From: Centrapalus pauciflorus | Taxonomy: Eukaryota > Streptophyta > Magnoliopsida > Asterales > Asteraceae | DNA: 64,000 nucleotides | Assembly: GCA_020465985.1 (NCBI GenBank) | Contig: JAANYP010006957.1 | Location: 248,001-312,000 of the forward strand | Direction of reading: 5' to 3' | Part shown: piece after piece, positions 1 through 10,499 of the stretch | Layout of the letters: each line of letters starts with the position of its first letter | How positions within the stretch are numbered: position 1 is the stretch's first letter | The notes under the pieces: model-generated | Database searches by the model: none | What the model saw: only the letters and a program-made list of their open reading frames with translations | What the model was told of the DNA's origin: nothing | Program-made: the position numbers and the translations under genes

Positions 1-1
1 A

Positions 2-622
2 ACCTACACTGTTCATGTTTTAAGTCAATTCATGCATCAACCCCGTCAGTCTCATCTAAAATGTGCTCTTCGTCTCCTTAAATATCTAAAACTGGAACCT
101 GGTTTAGGAGTTCATATTGCTGTTAAAAGTTCAACTAAAAATTGCTTGTCTGTGTTTGTTGATGCTGATTGGGCAAAAGCTGTAATGTTACGAAAGTCTG
201 TAACTGGGTTTTGTGTTTTCTTGAACGGTAATCTTGTTTCGTGGCGCAGTAAGAAACAATCAACTGTGTCTCGTTCTTCTGCTGAGGCAGAATATCGTGC
301 TCTTGCCTTCGTCACAACTGAAGTTTTATGGCTTCTTAAAGTCTTAAAAGATTTACAAATAATTGTTGAACTTCCTGTTCTTATTCATTTAGATAGTCGT
401 GCTGCCATTTTAATAGCGTCTAATCCTGTTTTTCATGATCGTACTAAACACTTTGAGTTAGATTTGTATTTTGTAAGGGAAAAAATAAGTGCAGGTATCA
501 TCAAACCTATAAAAGTTGATTCATCAGAAAATGCTGCTGATGTCTTCACCAAGGGACTTGCTGTTTCTGCTCATAATCACTTATGTGGAAAACTAAAGTT
601 GGTAAATCATTTCAACAATTAA
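2..622 (+). CDS. Ty1/copia polyprotein, C-terminal RNase H end (partial)
   Basis: This is the last ~206 codons of a copia-type Pol polyprotein; the reading frame is open from the window edge, so the start lies upstream. The first residues match the end of the copia reverse transcriptase region (a VLSQFMHQP stretch followed by a LRLLKYLK helix). The RNase H domain follows, with the VDADWA motif, the SVTGF..FL block, the SWRSKKQ..VSRSSAEAEYRAL block and the late LDSRAA and FTKGL motifs that are characteristic of copia RNase H. These would degrade the RNA strand during reverse transcription. The stop is 12 bases before an LTR, as expected. No stop or frameshift is visible in the part present. 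Family assignment is firm; activity of the whole element cannot be judged because the 5' part is outside the window. Confidence 0.93.
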   Translation, partial: TYTVHVLSQFMHQPRQSHLKCALRLLKYLKLEPGLGVHIAVKSSTKNCLSVFVDADWAKAVMLRKSVTGFCVFLNGNLVSWRSKKQSTVSRSSAEAEYRALAFVTTEVLWLLKVLKDLQIIVELPVLIHLDSRAAILIASNPVFHDRTKHFELDLYFVREKISAGIIKPIKVDSSENAADVFTKGLAVSAHNHLCGKLKLVNHFNN

Positions 623-634
623 CTTGAAGGGGGG
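621..634 (+). other. Polypurine tract of the copia element
   Basis: A purine-rich run (AACTTGAAGGGGGG) directly abuts the TGTTA start of the LTR. It is the plus-strand priming site used in reverse transcription. Nearly the same sequence, preceded by similar coding remains, recurs three times at 40110-41205. Confidence 0.85.
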
Positions 635-1147
635 TGTTAAAATATATATTGGGCTTAATGTATATTGGGCTTATATATTGGGTTATCAGTTGTCCTTATT
701 TTACTTATGGGCTCAAGTTAATTGTTGGGCTTGGAAAGTAGGTTTAATATCAGTTCTCTTTGTACACACAGCTCGTGTACAGCTCATATTAATTTCTTTG
801 GGAACTGATATCATTTATTTGTTAAGTCTGTTGGTTTGTTATACCAGTTCGTTCAATCGGTTCAGCTTCTTGACCTACGTCTATATAAGAGAAGGAGCAC
901 TGGAGATGAAGAAACACACTGAATATTCTTCTGTTGTTGCTTCCGCTTTCTTCATCGTTCTCAAAGTAATCTCCAGTTGTTCTTGGTTTGTAAAAGAGGG
1001 TGAGCTTTGTCTGTTGACAAAGACTCAGAGTGTTATTGTAGAGAGATTTACTTTGTAAGTAATAGGGTGGCGTAAAGCCGGTTGTTCTTAGGTTTTTTGG
1101 TTAATGAAAGTTTGGTTGAAAATCTCTTGAGTTTGGTTATATTTTCA
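635..1147 (+). repeat. 3' LTR of the copia element
   Basis: The LTR starts with TGTTAAAATA after the polypurine tract and ends with TTTTCA, giving about 513 bp with the canonical TG...CA ends. A TATA-like box (CTATATAAGA) lies at 881-890. The last ~95 bases are clearly related to the LTR ends of the element at 36545-41655 (shared GTAAGTAATAGGGTGG and AAAGCCGGTTGT blocks), so the two belong to related subfamilies. The 5' LTR is outside the window. Confidence 0.85.
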
Positions 1148-1391
1148 GTTCTCTTCTAAAACGGCGTTAAAACTCAACTTGTTCTACTTGTCTCAATGTT
1201 GGTTCTTCTTTTGGAGCTTTCTTTCTAGTTTTGTTATTTCCTTTGGTGTATGTACTTTCTTCCCTCTAGCTTCTTGCCTAAGGTTTTTAGTTATATTACA
1301 TTTTGCTGTTAAAAAAAAAGTCTCGCTATATATTTAAAGTTAATTTGTTTTAAATTTCATACACAGATGTATGTCACAATTCAATGATTAA

Positions 1392-1486
1392 GACATGTTT
1401 GTTTACCTTTTAATGGAATCATTAAGATGTTATTTTACCTTTGAATGACTTCTTAATAATTCCATTAATAAGTAACAAACAACCCC
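1392..1486. mobile_element. Small Tourist-like MITE
   Basis: About 95 bp with short inverted ends (GACATGTTTGTTTACC and AACAAACAACCCC) flanked by TAA on both sides (1389-1391, 1487-1489). A TAA duplication and a GTTTG-type end are usual for PIF/Harbinger-derived Tourist MITEs. It is short and AT-rich, so the assignment is moderate. A similar sequence lies near 15613-15712 in the YUC intron. Confidence 0.45.
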
Positions 1487-1540
1487 TAATATGTTATTGT
1501 AGGGGAAATAAAAAGGTAGGGGATGAAGAATTGTTGGGAT

Positions 1541-1966
1541 CAGGCCCGGTGATGAGGGAGGGCGAAGTGGGCCTTTGCCCAGGGCCCCAAGATCTAAAGG
1601 GCCACAATTTTTTAGGGTATGTTTATGTGTAATGTTTGTGAATCCAAAACCCAATAAGTCACAACACAAATCCAAAGCTCAATAAGCTATCATCAGTTGT
1701 ATCTTTTCAATCTTTCAACAATTTTCTAATCGTTTTATAAACTTTTATATCTTCTAGGATGGGAAAACATGAGTCTAAGTATGAAAAACGTAAAAAGAAA
1801 AACGAATTAAAGAGCTTGTTAAGTCTCAAAGTGGGGCTCTTGATAAGTTTTTTAAAAATAAGACTAATGTTGATGATGCTAATATTAATTTTAAGTTTGT
1901 AGGGCCTCTTTTATAGTTATTGCACAGGGCCTCCGAAATCTAAGAGATGACCCTGCACCGGCCTTG
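1541..1966 (+). mobile_element. hAT deletion derivative of the TTF-type zinc-finger group
   Basis: A 426 bp element with terminal inverted repeats (CAGGCCCGG at the left, CCGGCCTTG at the right) and a perfect 8 bp target-site duplication GTTGGGAT (1533-1540, 1967-1974), the hAT length. Inside, from 1759, is the start of a transposase reading frame (MGKHESKYEKRKKK), then after a frame change ELVKSQSGALDKFFK. This resembles the N-terminus of plant TTF-type zinc-finger/hAT-dimerisation proteins, with everything downstream deleted. The terminal sequences match the elements at 20016-20587 and 41782-41890. Confidence 0.8.
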
Positions 1967-1974
1967 GTTGGGAT

Positions 1975-2372
1975 TGTTTTGTAGTAGTTGGTTGGTAGAG
2001 TGAGTGAGTTGGTGTGGGAATGAATAATTAGTTAAGAGTAATGGTATGGTGATTATTAATTAGTAACACGCCTCCATGTCCATGTCCATGTGTTGTTGCC
2101 CTTTTTAGGCATGTAATGTAACTAAAGTCGAGCACCATTACTTATTATTACTATACCCTGACTTTGTTAATTTGTGGAGCATTCATATTCATGTTCATGT
2201 TCTTGTGGGTCATATATATATCCCACAAACATATATATATATACATATATCCCAATATATAACCCCTTTTATGTTTGTTTTGTTCGAACAATGAAAATCC
2301 CTTTATTCTACTTTTTAATATTAATGATCGATATTCCAATCAATTTTACATTTTTTCTTTTATATATATATA
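1975..2372. other. Non-coding AT-rich stretch
   Basis: No gene is supported. It contains short repeated words (CATGTCCATGTCCATG near 2077; ATTCATATTCATGTTCATG near 2181) and short TA runs at 2212-2245 and 2361-2372. Confidence 0.6.

Positions 2373-2981
<609 letters not shown>

Positions 2982-3064
<83 letters not shown>
2982..3064. repeat. (TA)n microsatellite
   Basis: About 83 bases of uninterrupted TA between two unrelated MITEs. Confidence 0.97.
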
Positions 3065-3069
<5 letters not shown>

Positions 3070-3803
3070 CGGGATCAATGGGGTACCATGTTAGACTGGG
3101 GAACCGGAGTCCACCCATGTTTGGTTATAAGTTTAAAAGGGTAATATAGTCAATTAGATTTATATTACATAATAGATGACAACTAATAATATAATAATTT
3201 TCTTAATTATAAAGATTTACTTCCATAATATATCTATAATAAATTTCAAAATGAGTTTTAATGAACATGTTCAATGGGATTCAACAATGGGTATTAAGTA
3301 AACATGTTCAATTGGATTCGACAATAGGTTTTAGTGCACATGTTCAATTGGATTCGACAATGAGTTTTAGTGAACATGTTCAACCGGATGTGTCAAATAA
3401 AGATATTTATTATTTTCTTCAAACCGTTCGTGAAGGTTCAATTTAGTTTACACATTATTGAACATGTGTAGTTGGAGTTTTTTTTGTCGATGTTAAACGT
3501 TTTGGTGATAAACCAATATTGATGGCATTGAACATGTTCAATCGTGGTTTATGGAGTGTCATTATTGCACATGTTCAGTATGAGTGTAATAAATGATATT
3601 AACTAAAATAGAGATTTTCATGAGATACATATAATCTTTGATATCAATTTAAATTTTTTTAATACCATTTTTACCCCCAACATTAATTAATGTGGGAAAG
3701 AATTTTAAGTAAAATTTATATTATATTTTAATGATTTTAATGATAAATGATTGGCTATAAATGGTTCTCTGGTACCCCAGTCTAACATGGTACCCCATTG
3801 ATC

Positions 3804-3808
<5 letters not shown>
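3065..3808. mobile_element. (TA)n-bounded element with GGTACC-containing inverted ends
   Basis: The left end (GGGATCAATGGGGTACCATG, then TTAGACTGGGG) is inverted at the right (CCCCAGTCTAACATGGTACC, then CCATTGATC). Inside, 3257-3400 holds three tandem copies of a unit of about 45 bases beginning AACATGTTCAA. No transposase reading frame is present. It has (TA)n on both sides, so the target-site duplication cannot be read. Confidence 0.75.

Positions 3809-3896
<88 letters not shown>
3809..3896. repeat. (TA)n microsatellite
   Basis: About 88 bases of TA at the right edge of the preceding element. Confidence 0.97.

Positions 3897-5136
<1,240 letters not shown>

Positions 5137-5226
<90 letters not shown>
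5137..5226. repeat. (TA)n microsatellite
   Basis: About 90 bases of TA shared between the family C element on its left and the family B element on its right. Confidence 0.97.
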
Positions 5227-5230
<4 letters not shown>

Positions 5231-5607
5231 GGTTCGTGAAAGTACCACTCGTTATGCAGCGCACCAGAAGGTACCACCTTTAAAAATTCTTTTTTTGAAA
5301 TTTTTTTTCATTAACATGTTTTGGTTAACGTTATGAAGATCATATGTAAATTTCACATTCATTCACATCTCCGAGCTCGTAAAAAATGATGTGAACTCAC
5401 ACAGACATATATTTGGATGTATGTGAACGTGCATTTATGTGATGCGTGATTTCATGCACTTAGAGTGTTCGGATTTGCGTGAAATTCACATATGATCTTC
5501 ATAATGTTAATTAAAACATGTTTATGAAAAAAAATTTCAAAAAATTTAATTTTAAGGGTGGTACCTTCTGGTGCGCTGCATAATGGGTGGTACTCACTTG
5601 AACCTAA

Positions 5608-5610
<3 letters not shown>
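5227..5610. mobile_element. (TA)n-bounded MITE, family B (GCAGCGCACCAGAAGGTACC)
   Basis: The left end reads AATATGGTTCGTGAAAGTACC and then GCAGCGCACCAGAAGGTACC; this second block is inverted near the right end (GGTACCTTCTGGTGCGCTGC), followed by GGTGGTACTCACTTGAACC. The interior is a long imperfect palindrome (AAACATGTTTTGGTTAAC against GTTAATTAAAACATGTTT). Other copies are at 20601, 42309, 42937, 44889 and 63340, making this the commonest MITE of the window. Confidence 0.85.

Positions 5611-5684
<74 letters not shown>
5611..5684. repeat. (TA)n microsatellite
   Basis: About 74 bases of TA closing the family B element. Confidence 0.97.
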
Positions 5685-5688
<4 letters not shown>

Positions 5689-5729
5689 TCTTTTGTCACA
5701 AGTAACATTTACGTTAAAAAAAAAACTAA

Positions 5730-5953
5730 GGTGGCGTTTGGTTTGAAAGATTTAAACAACTTATTTAGTATTTGGATTTAGAAATACTTCATTGTCATGT
5801 TTAGATACAATATTAAAAGAAAGAATTTAGCTCATTTAAGATTTTATATTCCCCACTTCTCCATCTTTAATAATACATCAATCCCCCTAAAGATTTCAAA
5901 ATCCTATCATTTTAGAATCCATCATTTTAAATTCATGCAATCCAAACGGCACC
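5730..5953. mobile_element. Tourist-like MITE
   Basis: 224 bp with inverted ends GGTGGCGTTTGGTTTG and CAATCCAAACGGCACC and a TAA direct repeat on both sides (5727-5729, 5954-5956). The TAA duplication and GTTTGG ends fit PIF/Harbinger-derived Tourist elements. No coding capacity. Confidence 0.7.
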
Positions 5954-5956
5954 TAA

Positions 5957-7107
5957 AAGAAAAACTGCATAAACATCTAAATTCAAACTAAATCAAATCT
6001 GCTTTACTATATTATAATTTAATAAACTTAGCTAATAAATATTTAACTATAATTTAATAAACTTTAATTCATTATAATTATATATTTATACAATTTTATA
6101 AACCTTTATTTCTAAATCAACATATATAATATATGAGTATCAGACCTAGTTAATTATTAACAAACTCCTATCATGCATCAATTAGAAGAATCAATCAAAT
6201 TAATTAGTTGTTAAAATTTTAAGAAATTATTGTCAGACTTTTAAGTTGTACTGAATTGAAACACTATAATATTGTCCAATTTATATTTTATGGTCAGTAA
6301 ATTAATATAGATGAGAAAGTGGTCCTAAGATATCAGTGATTGTATTGAATTTCGATACGAAAGTATCGTATCGCTTTCATATTCAAATTAAATACAATTC
6401 TTTGATCATATATGTATATGTATATGCTAGATCGTTCCCTCCATAGTCCATGCATTAATTATACACATAGCATCGTAGCCAAACACAAAATGGGACTATA
6501 TATATATAGACCGCACAATTTAAGTGAATTAGATTGTAAAACAAATTAATACTAAATTGCAAAAATAACAAAAGGAAACTAAAGTTTATCACATCTTACA
6601 TTTTTTATTCAGATTCTTTTGGCAGTGGGAAAGCAACATTATATTGTTTTTTAAAAACATTAACCATATATCCATATATATTTGTCACGTCAAAGTTAAT
6701 ATTATATATTTTTTAAGTAAAAGAAACCTATCAAGATAAGATACATATATACAATAATATATTTCAAATATATTACCGACTTAAGGTTGGCCGAAATGGG
6801 AATACATCGAGATATCAAATTAATGTTATGTTACAAAATACTTTGTGTGTGTATACACACACACGCACATAAATACATAATCTGAATTTAATAATTATGT
6901 ATTTAATTAATCTTTCAATTATGACCATCATTTGTAAATCTTGATTGGTTAACTTAATTATTTATATATATATCTTCGATAACCAAAATAGAAACATAGA
7001 AAGTTGTCAAATAACATATAAATATAAATTTCTTTCATGCGTATGTACATGCAACAATTTTGGCATGAGTATCACATCTTTCACAGATATCGGAGTTACT
7101 ATTCAAA
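5957..7107. other. Non-coding AT-rich stretch
   Basis: About 1.15 kb without a supported gene. It is very AT-rich, with a short imperfect (AC/GT) palindrome near 6845-6866 and several short TA runs. Confidence 0.55.
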
Positions 7108-7341
7108 ATGATTTTTTTTTATGACATAAAAAATGTACATAATAACGATATAAGTTAATATAAATTGGTATAATAAATTTTTATCAACTAAAATTAATTT
7201 TTTTTTATCATTTATTACATAGTTTTTCATTGATTCATATGATTGTTTTTATAATTTTAATTGATAAAAACTCATGATACCAATTTATATTAATTTATAA
7301 TGTTACTTTACACATTTTTATGTAATTTAAAAAAAAATTCA
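7108..7341. mobile_element. Foldback MITE
   Basis: The left arm (ATGACATAAAAAATGTACAT, then TTAATATAAATTGGTAT) is inverted at the right (ATACCAATTTATATTAA, then ACACATTTTTATGTAAT). The whole ~234 bp could fold into one imperfect hairpin. The target-site duplication is not clear in this AT-rich setting. Confidence 0.6.
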
Positions 7342-7487
7342 TATTGAAATTTATCTAGAATGATACCTCTTGTACCCTTTAAAAAGTGGTATTTCCAAAA
7401 ACGTGAATACACACGCACACACACACACACATATTGAGATTTGATGGAGAAACTCGATGCATGAAAAATTTCTGGGAACCAAATCTA

Positions 7488-7893
7488 TCTATACTGATAA
7501 AATTGTAAATATACTCAACTCCCATGAAGCCACGAGTTATCATCATGAATCGACACGTGACATTTATAGTTTTAAAAAATAATAAATAAATTTAAACTAT
7601 ATTCATCCATATCTAATATATATAATCTACTTTTAATTTCAAATCAAATCTACACCAACAAATTCTAATACTCTAATAATTTATTAATTATAATATAATA
7701 CAATAAAAGTTTAAAATATTTAATATTACTATTCGTGTGTGTGTAGAATTATACAAATTTAATAGGTCATAATAAATAATAATATCATTATAATATATTT
7801 TTGTATAAAAATAATATTTATATCTTTAACTTTTAGTTTATTATATTTTATATATATTAAAAATATCCGCGTAATACCCGAATAATTAACTAG
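7488..7893 (+). mobile_element. Non-autonomous Helitron
   Basis: Starts TCTATACTGATAAAAT after an A and ends with CTAG before a T, the A|TC...CTAG|T arrangement of plant Helitrons. A GC-containing degenerate hairpin (CCGCGTAATACCCG) lies about 15 bases before the end. The interior shares blocks (GACACGTGACATTTATAGTT) with 21143-21419. No Rep/helicase coding. Confidence 0.75.
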
Positions 7894-8880
7894 TATGAAT
7901 TAAGGATAATTTAAGAATGATACATATATTTAATATTAATTATATATTAATAACCTTTATACCACGAATGATTAAATTAAGAAATAAAATCTCTAAAATA
8001 ACTAATATCTCATTAATCTCTCTCTCTCTCTCGGCTGGCCGGCCGGCCGACCACCTACACCTTTTCTCTCTCGGCTCCGACTCCAGCGCCGGACAATGAT
8101 TCCGACGATGATGATTCATCAATGATTCCATCAATCACTCTCTCCCTCTCTACCCTTAAGTTCTCTGCTTGTCTATCTCTCTCTACCTATATTTCTCTTT
8201 TTCTCCCTCCGACCGATCGACAATGATTTCAACTGTTGATGATGATGCAACATTTCGACCGAAAATAATGTAATCCGTTTTTTCTCGTTTTGAAGATATG
8301 GTAATATTTTCATGCATTTTTTTAATAGAAATTTCAAAAAATGAATCATGTATATATGATGTTTATGGAAGATTAATGCGATTCGTGTTTATTAAGATGA
8401 ACCGTGTTTGAAGATTCATCCGATGAAAATACGTCGTGTTTGATGGTGAATCCGATGATGATGCATTAATTGTGTTTAGAAGAAGATTCTAGATAAATAA
8501 TATTTGTTTACTTTTTTTCATTTAAATTTGTTTAAATTTATAAATGTATTAATAGCATTTAATGTGTGAATATTGGATGAAAAATTCAATTATATAAAAT
8601 TAAAATTGAGTTGATTACATATATTACTTTACTTAAAATATCCCAATGCATACAAAATATATGATGAGCAAGCTGAACCGAGTGTGAGTCATACATATGG
8701 ATGTTCATGCATGGAGCATGGTATGCATATATGCATGCATTCAGGTTTTAATTAAGGAAGCAAAAGTGTTCGAAACATTGAATCTTGCTTTTGGGAAAGC
8801 AAGCAGGTAGCTAGTGGAGCTTACATACACCTTTTCAAATCCGGTGAACAATATTTACATTTCACTTCTTCTGACACGTA
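7894..8880. other. Non-coding, with a GC-rich palindromic pocket
   Basis: No supported gene. A run of CT is followed at 8033-8052 by GGCTGGCCGGCCGGCCGACC, a GC-only palindrome that stands out in AT-rich DNA. GATGATGATTC-type words follow at 8100-8250. It could be a decayed transposon or gene 5' region; I do not recognise it. Confidence 0.4.
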
Positions 8881-9330
8881 GTCTTTTCAAACTTACCACA
8901 TTTCTTTCCATCCTTATATTATAATAATCCTACCACACCCATCCAATCCCATCTCGCACGTATCCTAACCACATTACCCTACCACCAATCTACCAACACA
9001 TTAAATTTACATCTTTTCTCACCTTATATACATATACACCCACACTATCCTATCCTACCATACCCTATCCCACCTCAACTCACCCACCCACCCGCCAACC
9101 ACCTTACCCTACCATCAATCTATCCACCCATCAAATTTATCACATCTTTTCTCACCCTACCCTGCCACCATACTCGTCCATTAAAATTAACACATCATTT
9201 TCCACCATTATATACCATTGTACCATACCTTTTCTCTACCCCAATCTCATTTCCTATCCTACCCTACTGTCGACATACTCACCTATCAAACATATTACAT
9301 CTCTTCCTACCCCTACATTATACACACCCA
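8881..9330. repeat. G-poor, CA/CT-rich degenerate repeat
   Basis: Some 450 bases almost without G on the plus strand. The words ACCCTACCA, CATCTTTTCTCACC and CCACCCATCAAATTTA recur at roughly 100-150 base intervals (near 8990-9035 and 9100-9165), which suggests a decayed tandem repeat. No coding sense. Confidence 0.55.
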
Positions 9331-9719
9331 ACCTACTTATTTTATAAAGAAAAATACAAAAAAAAAACATACATTTAAAATATTTTTATCGTTATATTTT
9401 TTAAAAAGTTATTAATAATATGTTTTGGTCATTTGCCATAATTATATTCTAATTCCTTTGACAAATTTATACACAACCAAAAAACAACAAATAAATTGAA
9501 TCTGAATTTCATTTGTTTCTAGAATTCTATTCCAAATTTAAACATTTTACAAACTAAACGTGGTGTTATAAGTTTCATCATATATTTAGCGGTCCTCGTT
9601 ATTATGGACGCCCCGTCCCCCCACCCCACTCCACCATGCATATCCCTCGCGCACACACACCCACCACGTACCCACCAACCCACACACAAATATATACACA
9701 TATAATTAATCTAAGCATA
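9331..9719. other. Non-coding; first copy of a GCGGTCCTCGT repeat
   Basis: No gene. At 9588-9610 lies GCGGTCCTCGT, then TATGGACG and a C-rich tail. The same words recur at 10140-10163. Confidence 0.5.
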
Positions 9720-9926
9720 TAAAGGTATCATTAAACCAAAAGGCCTTTGACCTGACGGTAAGAGGGTGAAGTTGTAAGTGATAAGTCACGGGTTCGATCC
9801 CTGTCGGAGGCAAGTTGAAATTTAGGTGAAGTAAGTAAGTCTGAAGGTAAAGAAGTAGTTTAGGAGTAGGACTAGGATAGTTTGACGTTAAAAAAATAAA
9901 TAAATAAAAATAAAGGTATCATTAAA
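9720..9926 (+). mobile_element. tRNA-derived SINE with perfect target-site duplication
   Basis: The body (about 9736-9910) begins with a tRNA-like head carrying a box A-like stretch (GACCTGACGGTAAGAGGGT) and a box B (GGGTTCGATCCC), the internal RNA polymerase III promoter. It ends in an A-rich tail (AAAAAAATAAATAAATAAAA). A 16 bp perfect direct repeat, TAAAGGTATCATTAAA, flanks it (9720-9735, 9911-9926). Together these show a SINE inserted by LINE-type retrotransposition, recent enough that the duplication is intact. Confidence 0.9.
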
Positions 9927-10499
9927 AGAATTCAAAGATCAACAAAAATACTATATTCCAGCGTTACCCTTTAGTAGTTTAGTCAACACAAAATGAGTAA
10001 ATTAATGCTCAGTTGACAGATGCCCAATGGATAAACCATGTAGCTTGACACGTACACATTATATGTAAGATGTAGCACTGTACGAATGCATTATGTGAAA
10101 TATATTTTCGATTTTTATAATTCTCATCATATTTAATTAGCGGTCCTCGTATCTATGGACGTCCCTCCCATCTCACCCACACGTACATGTGATCATTGTA
10201 GAATCTAAATTATGTGCAGAACTGTAAAATCAACCTTGCTCACTTAATTTACAATGAAAAGTTTTCTAATTGCAAAACTGTTAATAAAAAAGTTTCTATA
10301 TACAAGAACATCAAACGACAAATTAAGCAATCTTTAATCCTTCTCTATTTCCATGGAAACTTGCTAACTAAAACAACTAAATCGGCTTCTTTGTACTGAC
10401 AAAAATTTTTCATTTTGTATTTCAACTGAACGTGTTATCTGAAAGGAATTAAAAAAAAATCTATGAAAAGCCCAAAAAAAGAAAGAGAAATTAAGAAAA
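9927..10499. other. Region 3' of the YUC gene
   Basis: No gene. It holds the second copy of the GCGGTCCTCGT repeat (10140-10163) and the likely 3' UTR of the YUC gene on the minus strand. No clear polyadenylation signal stood out. Confidence 0.5.
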
